The translations under genes were made by a program, and so were the position numbers. Below, in pieces: positions 1-8,058 of a stretch of 64,000 nucleotides of DNA (position 1 is the first letter of the stretch; every line of letters starts with the position of its first letter). Source of the DNA: Arthrobacter silviterrae (lineage in GTDB: Bacteria; Actinomycetota; Actinomycetes; Actinomycetales; Micrococcaceae); contig NZ_JAAKZI010000007.1 of the NCBI RefSeq assembly GCF_011045165.1, forward strand, positions 1-64,000. Direction: 5' to 3'. The notes under the pieces are model-generated. The model searched no databases. It was given only the letters and a program-made list of their open reading frames with translations, and had not been told where the DNA came from.

Positions 1-54
1 CGACGGTGGGCCGGCCACTTCGGCGCGGGCAGGGTCAGCCGGCGCGGGCCGGGG

Positions 55-684
55 TCACCCGGCGAGGGCTGCTTCGAGCCGGTCCAGGGCGGTTTCGGCG
101 GAGACGGCCTCTTCAGCGGGGTTGGATTCGCCACCCGTGCGCAGGGTCCAGTTTCCGGATTCGACGGCGGCCAGCTGGGCGGTGACGGGCTCGGCGCCCA
201 CTCGAATGCGCCGGACCGTGGCCATGGCGGGCAGTCCCTCGGCGGCCCCCACCAGGTATTCACTGCACAGATGCAGGCCCAGGGCCAGCATTGCGGGGCC
301 GGACTCAATGGGTTGGATCTCATGCACGCCGAAGGGGCTCAGCCCCAGCAGCACGGCGCCAACGTTGGAGCCGGCCATGAACAGCACGTGCTCCGCGGAC
401 GGCGTGGACAGCGAAATTTCCAGCCATTCCTGGGCTTGAGAAAGCACTGTCCCGACCACGGCGCAGCGTTCAACGGGGATGATCCGCCCACCCTGTTCCT
501 CGGCCAGTCCGCGAACCAGCAGCGTGGTGAGGCCGGCGTTGTGGAGCAGTTCGTTGCCGGCGTGTTGGTCCAGCCGGAAAAGGCCCAGCGTGGTGGCCGC
601 AGATTCCGTCGGCGTCATGGACAACAGCGCGAGCAGTTCGTGGTCGGTCATGCGCAATTCGGTGTCAGTCATGGGCTCCAGCAT
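55..684 (-). CDS. hypothetical protein, 209 aa
   Basis: I do not recognise the family. The start is placed at 684 because AGAGG lies 7 bases before that ATG; the open frame continues upstream to 858, but that part has no ribosome site and reads as low-complexity Arg/Pro. The protein begins MLEPMTDTEL. It is mixed alpha/beta with no signal peptide or clear membrane segment. Residues near 95-135 (FMAGSNVGAVLLGLSPFGVH) are Gly-rich and hydrophobic. The C-terminus is acidic and Ala/Glu-rich. It lies alone near the window edge, divergent from the BtrH-like gene, so context gives no functional hint. Confidence 0.6.
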   Translation of the reverse strand: MLEPMTDTELRMTDHELLALLSMTPTESAATTLGLFRLDQHAGNELLHNAGLTTLLVRGLAEEQGGRIIPVERCAVVGTVLSQAQEWLEISLSTPSAEHVLFMAGSNVGAVLLGLSPFGVHEIQPIESGPAMLALGLHLCSEYLVGAAEGLPAMATVRRIRVGAEPVTAQLAAVESGNWTLRTGGESNPAEEAVSAETALDRLEAALAG

Positions 685-1091
685 AGGTGAACCTCTACGC
701 GTTCGCCGTTGCCGGGGCTCCACCTTGCCCTGCAGTTCGGCGTATTCCGCCGCGGCCGGGCTGGATGCCTCCCGCGGCACCGAAGGGGAAAGCAGCTTCA
801 ATCGGGGTGTCCTGTCCTTCGTCACAGCGGTCCAAAGTCCCGGGAAATGCCCGGCCACTGGGTTGCCTGCACCGAAGCCTGCAACGGCGCGTCAACCGAC
901 GCCAACGGCGTCCGGCCCTTCCGCGGAATGCGGCGCCTAGCGGCCCGTCCTGCTGAATCCATTGCGGAAGTTCCTTCCCAAAGCTGTGCATGTGGTCCAG
1001 GGGCCTGCCTCATCTCACGGTCCGGCGCAGGCGATGGGGACAGCTCTCCGTGGCTTCCGCCAGCCCGCAGCTTCCCGGCTACAATCAACGC
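685..1091. other. 407-base gap between divergent genes
   Basis: Several frames stay open here, but none has a plausible start, ribosome site or recognisable product. The gap separates two divergent genes and should hold both promoters. The only promoter-like feature I see is a TACAAT box at 1080-1085, 7 bases before the ATG at 1092. No repeat or strong hairpin is obvious. Confidence 0.4.
1080..1085 (+). promoter_or_regulatory. -10-like box TACAAT, probable leaderless start for the BtrH-like gene
   Basis: TACAAT ends 6 bases before the ATG at 1092, so transcription would begin at or very near the start codon. No Shine-Dalgarno sequence precedes that ATG, which fits a leaderless mRNA, common in Actinobacteria. 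I see no good -35 box. Confidence 0.4.
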
Positions 1092-2183
1092 ATGCTCCCC
1101 GCCTATGCTCCCCGGACAGCCCATTCCCACTGGGACTCGGGGCTGTGGACCCGCGTATTCGCGGCGTCCGGCACCATCAATCCAATGACGGGCGCCCCAT
1201 TTACGGAAGCCATGCTGGCTGGCTTGGGCGGCGGGATCGGCTTCATGCTGTTCACCTTTGAGTACACCGAGGTGACCACGGCTTCGGTTGTCATGCGCTT
1301 CCATCCCGGGCCGTTCGTGGAAAACATGCTCTCCCGCAGCGGAGCCGCCGTGTCCATCCAGCAGACAGGCAGCGCCAGGCTAGCCCAGGCGCGACTGGAC
1401 GCAGCACTGGAAACGGGGGCACCCGCCGTCGTGCGCGTGGTCCGCGGCCAGCTTCCCTGGGCGGAGGCGGAACCCTGGGCCGACATGGACTCCATGGACA
1501 TCGCAGTGGTGGCCCGCGACGGGGACGCCTATCTGGTGGACGACGGCGGCGGGCGGCTCGAGCGGATCAGTGCGGCCGCGCTGGGCGGGGCTCGGGGGAA
1601 GCGCAAGGCGGACAAGCACTGGCAGGCCCATGTGTTGGTGGATGCGGGCAGGGATGGGGGCGCCGCGCTGACGCCCCAGGTGCTGCGGGGGGCCGTGGCC
1701 CAGACCATGGAGGCGCTGCTGTCTGAAAGCGCGCCGCCCGGCATTCCGGCGGGGTACGCAAAGAACTTTGGCTTGGCCGGCATGCGTTCCTGGGCAGCCT
1801 GGCTGAGGGACACGTCGGGCAAGCGGGGCTGGGCCCGGATCTTCGCCGACCCGGACCGGCGGGCCGGGGCCATGTCCATGCTGCACCGCCAATTGACCGG
1901 AAAGCGGTACAGCGGGCCGGGGGCGCTGCGCCCGTTGTATGCCCAATTCCTGCGGGAGGCGGCTCCCCTCGCGGACGCGGGCGACGGCGTCATTCTGTCC
2001 AGGTGGCTGGAAGCGGCGGGGGAGTACCCGAAACTTGGTGCACACTGGACGTGGCTGGCGGCACTGATTGAACTTGACGCAGGCGGCGATTTTGCCGCCA
2101 TGTCCGAAACCGTGGCCGCCTTGGCGGACGCCGAGGAGCGGACGGCACGGCTGGCAATGGGCACCTTGATGACGGGCAGCTAG
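1092..2183 (+). CDS. BtrH N-terminal / DUF4872-like protein, 363 aa
   Basis: The N-terminal 60 residues resemble the BtrH_N family (related to the butirosin acyltransferase BtrH, papain-like fold), including a GLGGGIGFM stretch around residues 45-55. The C-terminal half resembles DUF4872, with a helix-rich segment GWARIFADPDRRAGAMSML. In the family the start of the fold normally reads His-Cys-x-Ser/Thr. Here it reads HSHWDSG and I see no Cys at that point, so the nucleophile appears to be missing. No peptide or polyketide synthesis genes lie nearby. The ATG at 1092 is chosen because of the adjacent -10-like box; the frame stays open upstream to 990. Family assignment is from memory of the motif pattern and is moderate. 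Confidence 0.6.
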   Translation: MLPAYAPRTAHSHWDSGLWTRVFAASGTINPMTGAPFTEAMLAGLGGGIGFMLFTFEYTEVTTASVVMRFHPGPFVENMLSRSGAAVSIQQTGSARLAQARLDAALETGAPAVVRVVRGQLPWAEAEPWADMDSMDIAVVARDGDAYLVDDGGGRLERISAAALGGARGKRKADKHWQAHVLVDAGRDGGAALTPQVLRGAVAQTMEALLSESAPPGIPAGYAKNFGLAGMRSWAAWLRDTSGKRGWARIFADPDRRAGAMSMLHRQLTGKRYSGPGALRPLYAQFLREAAPLADAGDGVILSRWLEAAGEYPKLGAHWTWLAALIELDAGGDFAAMSETVAALADAEERTARLAMGTLMTGS

Positions 2184-2240
2184 CGCTCGCCGGCCCCTGC
2201 CTTTGATGGGCGCGGCCCCGGCTGGGATAGGCTAGGGGGC

Positions 2241-3365
2241 GTGACTTATGAGATTGAGATTGGCCGTGGCAAGCGTGGACGCCGTGCGTATTCACTGGAT
2301 GACATCGCGATCGTGCCCTCCCGAAGGACCCGCGACCCCAAGGATGTGTCCGTCAAGTGGCAGATCGACGCCTACCAGTTTGAGACGCCCGTCATTGGCG
2401 CGCCCATGGACTCGGTCATGTCGCCGGAGACCGCCATTGCGCTGGGCCGGCTGGGGGGCCTCGGCGTGCTGGACCTGGAAGGCCTGTGGACCCGCTATGA
2501 GGACCCGCAGCCGGTGCTGGATGAAATCGCCCAGCTTGAAGGATCCGTGGTGGACCCGGAATCCACGCTCCGCATGCAGCAGCTGTACAGCGCCCCGATC
2601 CAGCCCGAGCTGATCACGCAGCGGTTGGCGGACATCCGGGCATCCGGGGTCACCGTGGCCGGTTCGCTGACGCCGGGGCGCACGCAGGAGTTCTACAAGA
2701 CCGTGGTCGCCGCCGGCGTGGACATTTTCGTGATCCGCGGCACCACCGTTTCCGCCGAGCACGTGTCCAAGACAACTGAGCCGCTCAACCTGAAGCAGTT
2801 CATCTACGAGCTTGACGTGCCTGTCATTGTCGGCGGGGCCGCCGGCTACACACCGGCGCTGCACCTGATGCGCACCGGTGCCGCGGGCGTGCTGGTCGGC
2901 TTTGGCGGCGGCGCATCCACCACCACCCGCCGCGCCCTGGGGATCCGTTCGCCCATGGCCAGTGCCATCTCCGATGTTGCGGGCGCCCGGCGCGATTACA
3001 TGGACGAGTCCGGCGGGCGCTATGTTCACGTGATTGCCGACGGCGGCATGGGCTCCAGCGGCGACATTGTCAAGGCGATTGCCATGGGAGCTGACGCCGT
3101 CATGCTCGGCGCCGCGCTGTCGCGTGCGGCCGAGGCTCCGGGCCAGGGCTGGCACTGGGGCGCGGAGGCCCACCACCAGGAACTGCCGCGCGGCCACCGC
3201 GTGAAGATGGGCACGGTCGGCACGCTGGCCGAGGTGCTGCACGGGCCGGCTCACACGGCCGACGGCGCTTCGAACTTGATCGGTGCGTTGCGCCGTTCGA
3301 TGGCCACCACCGGCTACTCGGACCTGAAGGAGTTCCAGCGCGTTGAGGTGCTGGTTTCCCCGTAG
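2241..3365 (+). CDS. guaB3: GuaB3 family IMP dehydrogenase-related protein, 374 aa
   Basis: This is a TIM-barrel protein of the IMPDH/GMP reductase superfamily that starts in the GuaB3 style (EIGRGKRGRRAYSLDDIAIV). The phosphate-binding part of the barrel is present (VIADGGMGSSGDIVKAIAMG). The CBS domain insert of true IMP dehydrogenases is absent. The catalytic loop, which in IMPDH holds the nucleophilic Cys, reads VGFGGGASTTTRRALG and has no Cys. GuaB3 members are therefore thought to do a different purine-nucleotide reaction, with a nucleotide reductase role proposed, rather than IMP oxidation. The GTG start at 2241 has no strong ribosome site and a TAGGCT-like box lies just upstream, so it may be leaderless. 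An intrinsic terminator follows. Confidence 0.9.
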   Translation: MTYEIEIGRGKRGRRAYSLDDIAIVPSRRTRDPKDVSVKWQIDAYQFETPVIGAPMDSVMSPETAIALGRLGGLGVLDLEGLWTRYEDPQPVLDEIAQLEGSVVDPESTLRMQQLYSAPIQPELITQRLADIRASGVTVAGSLTPGRTQEFYKTVVAAGVDIFVIRGTTVSAEHVSKTTEPLNLKQFIYELDVPVIVGGAAGYTPALHLMRTGAAGVLVGFGGGASTTTRRALGIRSPMASAISDVAGARRDYMDESGGRYVHVIADGGMGSSGDIVKAIAMGADAVMLGAALSRAAEAPGQGWHWGAEAHHQELPRGHRVKMGTVGTLAEVLHGPAHTADGASNLIGALRRSMATTGYSDLKEFQRVEVLVSP

Positions 3366-3417
3366 TCCTGCTTTAACTCTCCAGTGGCCAGCCAAACGAT
3401 GATTGGCTGCGGCCAGG

Positions 3418-3449
3418 CGCCCCGGTTCCGTGCGGACCGGGGCGTTTTT
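3418..3449 (+). terminator. intrinsic terminator after guaB3
   Basis: The arms CGCCCCGGT (3418-3426) and ACCGGGGCG (3436-3444) pair perfectly around a 9-base loop and are followed by five T residues. Confidence 0.85.
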
Positions 3450-3487
3450 GGTCTCTCTCCGCATAATTTCTGCGCCCTCCCTGAATA

Positions 3488-3541
3488 CCGACGCTTCATC
3501 ACTTTTCGCTGGTTTTCGGCCGACGCGGCATCACCTTTCGC
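3488..3541. repeat. imperfect 22-bp direct repeat, period 32
   Basis: Two copies of CCGACGCnnCATCACyTTTCGC start at 3488 and 3520. They differ at three positions. The 10-base spacer GTGGTTTTCG-like segment is unique. The repeat lies in the 305-base gap between guaB3 and the convergent PKD-protein gene. I cannot link it to a known element. Confidence 0.6.
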
Positions 3542-3583
3542 GGGCTGCCGCCCGCCGCCCGCCGGTAAGGCCTGTCAATGACT

Positions 3584-3640
3584 TCGTTGAGGTTGGAGAT
3601 CACCACGTCCTGCCGTCGTTGAGGTTGGAGATCACCACGT
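3584..3640. repeat. exact 25-bp direct repeat, period 32
   Basis: Identical 25-base units (core GTTGAGGTTGGAGATCACCA) start at 3584 and 3616, separated by 7 bases. This is the same 32-base period as the repeat at 3488-3541, and the two repeat pairs are offset by an exact multiple of 32. On the minus strand the unit could be read as VVISNLN, but there is no surrounding gene to support coding. Confidence 0.7.
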
Positions 3641-3670
3641 GGTTGTCCCGGTTGTTGGTGCGTGCGTGGT

Positions 3671-4582
3671 TTAGCAGCCGGTGCCGGTGGGGTTTTGGTT
3701 GCAGTTGTCGGCGTAGTTGCGGGTGATGGCGCGCCAGACGGTGAGGTGCAGGGGTGGGGAGGGGATGTTTACCTGGCCGGGGATGGGGAGGGTGGGGCCG
3801 TTGTTGACGGTGTAGGTGCCGGTGTAGTGGGTGGTGAGGGTGATGGTGTATTTGCCGGTGGTGGTGTAGGCGTGGCTGGTTTTGGTTTGTTCGCCGATGC
3901 GGTCATCGGGTAGTGGGGCGCCGTGGCTGGGGGTGGGTCCGAGGGTGGTGCCGTCGCCGTAGTTCCAGGTGTAGGTGGTGGTGGTGGCGGTGATGTGGAC
4001 TTTTTGGCCCAGGAGGGTGATGTTGAAGGTTTGTTCGGTGGCGTTGGCGTAGAAGTTGGTGTTGTTTCCGCGCAGGGTGTGGGGTCCGGGTTGGGAGCCG
4101 ATGGTGGCGGGGGCGACGGGGAGTTGCTTGAACTCGTGCTCGATCCTCGCGGCGATTTCCTTGAGCACGTCGATGGGCTTTTCGTCGTAGATGCAGGTGG
4201 GGCCGGAGTCAAAGGCCCAAACCGGGGTCTTCTTTCCTCGGAGTGAGTGGTACCACCACACAGCAACGCCACCTTTCGCGGCCGTGCAGGCAGGCAGATT
4301 GACGGCACATTTGGCGAAGATGGCTTGGTCCGCCGTTGTGCAGGCCAGCCTGTATTCGTAGATGTAGGGATCTACGGGTCCGGCCGAGGGCAGTTGCCCC
4401 CAGTGGGAGGGATCATTGGGCAACTGATTCCAGGACCCGGACTTAATGTGCGTATCGTCCCAATCCAACTCATAGTCTCCGTCAGCCCATACGGGCTGGC
4501 CAACGGTGGAGAACAGTACGACAAGGGCGAAGACGCTGAACAAGAAATGTAAGTTGGGTGTCCGGCGGGGTGAATTACTCAC
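3671..4582 (-). CDS. secreted PKD-domain protein, 303 aa
   Basis: The N-terminus has a signal peptide: a basic start, a hydrophobic run FLFSVFALVVLFSTVG and a likely cleavage after VWA near residue 34. A PKD-type immunoglobulin-like domain occupies about residues 185-275, recognised by YTWNYGDGTTL and the later SHAYTTTGKYTITL. The first half has four Cys residues suggesting two disulfides. The start is GTG at 4582, which overlaps the stop of the upstream DUF6318 gene by 8 bases (GTGAGTAA), so the two are translationally coupled. Such pairs are commonly seen in Arthrobacter relatives. The job is unknown; cell-surface binding is the simplest guess. The coding strand is strongly C/T-biased, Pro/Thr-rich. 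Confidence 0.8.
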   Translation of the reverse strand: MSNSPRRTPNLHFLFSVFALVVLFSTVGQPVWADGDYELDWDDTHIKSGSWNQLPNDPSHWGQLPSAGPVDPYIYEYRLACTTADQAIFAKCAVNLPACTAAKGGVAVWWYHSLRGKKTPVWAFDSGPTCIYDEKPIDVLKEIAARIEHEFKQLPVAPATIGSQPGPHTLRGNNTNFYANATEQTFNITLLGQKVHITATTTTYTWNYGDGTTLGPTPSHGAPLPDDRIGEQTKTSHAYTTTGKYTITLTTHYTGTYTVNNGPTLPIPGQVNIPSPPLHLTVWRAITRNYADNCNQNPTGTGC

Positions 4583-5393
4583 CGCTACTGCCCTTCAGAT
4601 GTTCGACAGTTTGGGCTATCCATTGCCCTTTGACGTAGTTCGTGACGACAATGTCCGCGACCGAAGATTTCGCTCCCAAGTCCTTCGACAGCGACTTATC
4701 GGCGCGGTAGTACTTGACTTGTGACTGGCGGACCATGGTGATCGTTTGGTAGGAACCACCAGGGGCCGGATCAAATGAAGCCTCCGTGGTTAGCACCTCC
4801 ATTTGTCCTCCCACGATCCACCGCCCGTTTTCGTGTCCACCGATGGCGGAACTTTTCATGGCATTGCACGGCTTGCAGCCTGGGTCGCTGATGGCGAGCA
4901 TGGGGCCGGCGTCTCCGGTTTCGAAGGCGTAGCCGAGGGTGGCGTACCAGTAGGTGGCGAAGGCTTCCAAGCCTTCCTTGGAGAATTCCTTGGCCTTGGC
5001 CGGTAGTACGGGGACGGGCACGTTTTGTGCCGGACCGGCCGCCGTGGCCGGCTTGTACGCCGGCGCCGGCGCTGGGACAGTAGTCGGCGGATTCGTCGGC
5101 GCGGCATTGGCGGCCGTTGAGGGGGCCCACTTTCCGGGCGACCCGCTGCCGGCCACCGGCGGGGCGGCGGATGAGCACCCGGGCAGCAACAGCGACGCCG
5201 CCACCACGGCGGCCACCACCACTGCCGCGGGCCGTGAAGGCCGTGGAGGCCGTGAAGGCCGTGAAGGCCGTGGAGGCCGCGACGGCCGCGAAAGCCGGAA
5301 CCGGGCTGTGCCGGCGGGCCGGACCAACAGCCACCCGGCCCGCCCCGACAGGAAGGGCACTGTGTGTGCCGTGGTCCGCATGTTCGTCGTCAT
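4575..5393 (-). CDS. DUF6318 family lipoprotein, 272 aa
   Basis: Residues from about 130 on match the DUF6318 pattern: FATYWYATLGYAFETGD, then SDPGCKPCNAMK with a Cys pair, and ending IVVTNYVKGQWIAQTVEHL. A lipobox LLLPGC near residue 75 follows a hydrophobic run AAVVVAAVVAAS. The region before it is odd: about 45 residues including a run of Arg-Pro-Ser/Arg-Pro-Pro triplets encoded by seven 9-base repeats. No later start codon precedes the hydrophobic run, so this long cytoplasmic extension seems real. The ATG at 5393 has a G-rich ribosome site. The gene is coupled to the PKD-protein gene by an 8-base overlap, so both probably act together at the cell surface. Confidence 0.8.
   Translation of the reverse strand: MTTNMRTTAHTVPFLSGRAGWLLVRPAGTARFRLSRPSRPPRPSRPSRPPRPSRPAAVVVAAVVAASLLLPGCSSAAPPVAGSGSPGKWAPSTAANAAPTNPPTTVPAPAPAYKPATAAGPAQNVPVPVLPAKAKEFSKEGLEAFATYWYATLGYAFETGDAGPMLAISDPGCKPCNAMKSSAIGGHENGRWIVGGQMEVLTTEASFDPAPGGSYQTITMVRQSQVKYYRADKSLSKDLGAKSSVADIVVTNYVKGQWIAQTVEHLKGSSGE
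5230..5292. repeat. seven tandem 9-bp units inside the DUF6318 gene
   Basis: Units of GGCCGTGAA or GGCCGTGGA, then GGCCGCGAC and GGCCGCGAA, run without gaps. On the minus strand they encode Arg-Pro-Ser and Arg-Pro-Pro in the N-region of the lipoprotein signal. The unit is a multiple of three, so copy-number change would keep the frame. Confidence 0.85.
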
Positions 5394-5468
5394 AAAAGCC
5401 CCCGCCCAAGTCCCCCCAGGGCCGCCTCGTGGCGGTCCCCGGCTCAGCTATGTACCAAGTTAGCCGAC

Positions 5469-5496
5469 TTGACGCAGACCCGCCAGAAGTTATCCA
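5469..5496 (+). promoter_or_regulatory. candidate promoter for the 5584 lipoprotein gene
   Basis: TTGACG (5469-5474) and TATCCA (5491-5496) are separated by 16 bases. They lie about 90 bases before the gene in the divergent gap. This is a sequence-only guess. Confidence 0.3.
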
Positions 5497-5583
5497 CAGC
5501 CATTGCGGGGCGCGCCGCGCACAGGGGTGCCCCGCAAATGGCTAGCATTGGCACCATCGGAATGGAATTTCTGAGGAGGTCCA

Positions 5584-6441
5584 ATGCCATCTCGACGGGG
5601 ACTACGCCAATTTTTCCCAGCGAATCATGCCCCAACCACCGCAATCCGGGTCGCCACAGCCGCCCTCGCCGTCGCGCTTTCCGTCACGGGTTGCGGTGTG
5701 TCGATCGGCGTTCCAAGCCAGGCGCCCCAAGCGGGCGGGGCCACGCAATCCGCACCAGCGCCGTCGGCCTCGGCAGGAGGCGCTTCGGCAGGAGGCGCCT
5801 CGACGCCGACTGCCGCCAACAGCGCCGGGCCGGGAAGCAGTGCAACCCCGTCAGCGGCGGGCCCCACCATGGAGCCCACGGCCGCGGTATGGAAAATCTA
5901 CACGGACCCGGGCAAAAACATCAGCTTTGAACTGCCCCAGGACTGGACCACGCAGCTGGTGCCGGGCACCAACCCCGCAGCCCTGCACGTGGAAGTCCGG
6001 GACCAGGACGGCACGCTTACGGCCACCCTGCAAACCCACATCACCGGGCTCGGCGGCGCGTGCCAGCCCGGAGCCATGCGGCCCTACACGGTGCTGTCGA
6101 GCATTCCACTGGCCATCCCATCCACCAGTACGGGAACCACCACGGTGGACCCCCGTTTTGTGTACCGGCTGATTCAGGGCGCCACACACTTTTACGCCTC
6201 CTACGGCATCACCGACAGAGCCGGCGGCCAGGACGGCCGCGCCTGCCTGGTCTACAACACCGTAACCTCGGACAAGCTGGGCATCTACATGTTCGGGGAC
6301 GTCCTCCAGTTCACCAGTGCACCCGACGGCTCGCCCGGGCTGCAGGCCTTCACCACCATCACGGAGGCCCAGGCACACATGCGCTCCACCAGCTATCGCA
6401 ATGTGGAGCGGATGGTCACTTCCCTGAAGGTGTTGGGGTAG
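5584..6441 (+). CDS. putative lipoprotein, 285 aa
   Basis: A strong ribosome site GAGGAGGT lies just before the ATG at 5584. The signal region has basic residues, a hydrophobic run VATAALAVALS and lipobox VTGC near residue 37. A linker rich in Ala/Ser/Gly/Pro follows (about residues 45-98). The globular part begins near VWKIYTDPGKNISFELPQDW, a pattern seen in actinobacterial surface proteins of unknown job (PsbP-like beta fold is possible). Two Cys residues (GGACQPG and GRACLVY) could form a disulfide outside the cell. The gene is divergent from the DUF6318 gene, and its 3' end overlaps the convergent MarR gene by 26 bases. Confidence 0.7.
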   Translation: MPSRRGLRQFFPANHAPTTAIRVATAALAVALSVTGCGVSIGVPSQAPQAGGATQSAPAPSASAGGASAGGASTPTAANSAGPGSSATPSAAGPTMEPTAAVWKIYTDPGKNISFELPQDWTTQLVPGTNPAALHVEVRDQDGTLTATLQTHITGLGGACQPGAMRPYTVLSSIPLAIPSTSTGTTTVDPRFVYRLIQGATHFYASYGITDRAGGQDGRACLVYNTVTSDKLGIYMFGDVLQFTSAPDGSPGLQAFTTITEAQAHMRSTSYRNVERMVTSLKVLG

Positions 6442-6898
6442 CTGCCCGCACGGCAACGGTGGCACGCAACTTTCCCGTCAGCTCCAGCAGCACCTGCATC
6501 TCGGCGTCGGTGAGCCCTTCCTCCATGACGTGCATGATATTTTGCACATGCGCCCGCCCCACCTTCTTTTGCAACGCCGCGCCCGCCTCGGTGAGGCCGA
6601 TCAGCACGCCCCGGCGGTCGTCGTCGGGCGTCTTGCGCCTGACCAGCCCGCGCTCCTCCAGCCTGTCCACCAGGCGGGAGATGCTGGGCTGGGTCAGCAG
6701 GACGTTGTCATTGAGCTCGTTCAGCCGCAGCCAGCCGGTGGGGCAGCGGGAGAGGTTGAACAGCACGTCGTACTCCCGGCTGCCCACCTCCTTGAAAATG
6801 GGTTCCTTGTGGAGTTCGCGCATCACGGCCACCTGCGCGCGCAACAGCGATTCCCAGGATTCCGCGGCCAGGCGCCGGTGCGCTGCAGCTGACATCAT
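6416..6898 (-). CDS. MarR family transcriptional regulator, 160 aa
   Basis: The winged-helix core is clear: LNDNVLLTQPSISRLVDRLEERGLV is the recognition-helix region and TPDDDRRGVLIGLTEAG the wing, at about residues 60-110. These proteins are dimeric DNA-binding repressors that usually respond to small phenolic or oxidised ligands. The ATG at 6898 overlaps the stop of the upstream flavin oxidoreductase gene (ATGA), so the two form one operon and the regulator probably controls it. A palindrome of MarR type lies in front of the operon at 8059-8076. The 3' end overlaps the convergent lipoprotein gene by 26 bases, which is unusual but clean. Confidence 0.9.
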   Translation of the reverse strand: MMSAAAHRRLAAESWESLLRAQVAVMRELHKEPIFKEVGSREYDVLFNLSRCPTGWLRLNELNDNVLLTQPSISRLVDRLEERGLVRRKTPDDDRRGVLIGLTEAGAALQKKVGRAHVQNIMHVMEEGLTDAEMQVLLELTGKLRATVAVRAATPTPSGK

Positions 6899-8025
6899 GC
6901 CCCGGCCCCGCCTACAGCTGCGCCGGAATGCTCGACGCCGGCCGCCTCCTTCGCTGCCTTGGCCGCCTTGCGTGCCGCAAAGGTGGGCGCGTCCGGGACT
7001 GTGGCCGGGCGGTTTGCCGCAAACTCGGCGCGGAGTGTGGGCAGCACGTCCGAGCCGAACAGGTCCAGCTGTTCCAGCACTGTCTTCAGCGGCAGGCCGG
7101 CATGGTCCACCAGGAACAGCTGGCGCTGGTAATCGCCAAAGTAGTCCCGGAAAGTGAGTGTCTTCTCAATGAGTTCCTGCGGGCTGCCCACCGTCAGCGG
7201 GGTCTGCGAGGTGAAGTCCTCCATGGACGGGCCGTGGCCGTAGACGGGGGCGTTGTTGAAATACGGGCGGAACTCGTTCACGGCGTCCTGTGATTTGGGC
7301 CGGATGAAGAACTGCCCGCCCAGGCCCACAATGGCCTGCTCCGGCGTGCCGTGGCCATAGTGCGCGTAGCGTTCGCGGTACAGGTTGATCAGCTGCTGGT
7401 AGTGCTCCTTGGGCCAGAAGATGTTGTTGGCAAAGAAGCCGTCGCCGTAGTAGGCGGCAATCTCTGCCACCTGGGGGGTGCGGATGCTGCCGTGCCATAC
7501 AAACGGGGCAACGCCGTCGAGCGGGCGGGGCGTGGCCGTGAAGCCGCGCAGCGGCGTGCGGAACTTGCCCTCCCAGTTCACCACTTCTTCATCCCACAGG
7601 CGCCGCAGCAGGGCGTAGTTTTCCACCGTCAGCTCCACGGAATCCTGGTTGTTCTTGCCAAACCAGGGGTACACGGGGGCCGTGTTGCCGCGGCCCAGCA
7701 CCAGGTCCACGCGACCTTCGGCAAGGTGCTGCAGCGTGGCGAAATCCTCCGCGATCTTCACCGGATCGTTGGTGGTGATCAGCGTGGTGGTGGTGGAAAG
7801 GATGATTCTCTCAGTTTGCGCCGCGATGTAGCCGAGAATGGTGGTGGGGGAGCTGGGATAGAACGGCGGGTTGTGGTGCTCGCCCGTGGCAAACACGTCC
7901 ATGCCGACGTCCTCGGCGTGCTTGGCGATGGTGGTGATGGCCTTCAGACGTTCGTGTTCGGTGGGCGTGCGGCCCGTGGTGGGGTCCATGGTGACGTCCC
8001 CGACGCTGAATATTCCGAACTGCAT
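6895..8025 (-). CDS. LLM class flavin-dependent oxidoreductase, CE1758 type, 376 aa
   Basis: This is a bacterial luciferase-like monooxygenase (TIM barrel using reduced FMN). It begins MQFGIFSVGDVTMDPTTGRT, typical of the CE1758 subgroup, and keeps the GEHHNPPFYPSSP and LVLGRGNTAPVYPW segments that line the flavin site. The C-terminal tail is Ala-rich. The start is ATG 8025, set by AAGGAG at the right spacing; an upstream ATG at 8073 would lie inside the palindromic operator. The substrate is unknown. It is co-transcribed with a MarR regulator, and the divergent MFS exporter at 8216 may belong to the same response. Confidence 0.88.
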   Translation of the reverse strand: MQFGIFSVGDVTMDPTTGRTPTEHERLKAITTIAKHAEDVGMDVFATGEHHNPPFYPSSPTTILGYIAAQTERIILSTTTTLITTNDPVKIAEDFATLQHLAEGRVDLVLGRGNTAPVYPWFGKNNQDSVELTVENYALLRRLWDEEVVNWEGKFRTPLRGFTATPRPLDGVAPFVWHGSIRTPQVAEIAAYYGDGFFANNIFWPKEHYQQLINLYRERYAHYGHGTPEQAIVGLGGQFFIRPKSQDAVNEFRPYFNNAPVYGHGPSMEDFTSQTPLTVGSPQELIEKTLTFRDYFGDYQRQLFLVDHAGLPLKTVLEQLDLFGSDVLPTLRAEFAANRPATVPDAPTFAARKAAKAAKEAAGVEHSGAAVGGAGA

Positions 8026-8058
8026 GGTGCGCTCCTTGCTCCGGGCCGGTGGCCAAGA

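Noticed and set aside
2292-3464. 390-codon minus-strand frame over guaB3
   Set aside because: Shadow of guaB3; His/Arg/Ala-rich composition and no ribosome site.
3488-3640. Possible CRISPR array from evenly spaced repeats of about 22-25 bases
   Set aside because: Only two copies of each of two unrelated units, spacers of 7-10 bases and no cas genes nearby.
4771-5409. 212-codon minus-strand frame over the Arg-Pro-Ser repeat
   Set aside because: Other-frame reading of the DUF6318 gene; Ala/Thr/Gly low complexity and no downstream domain.
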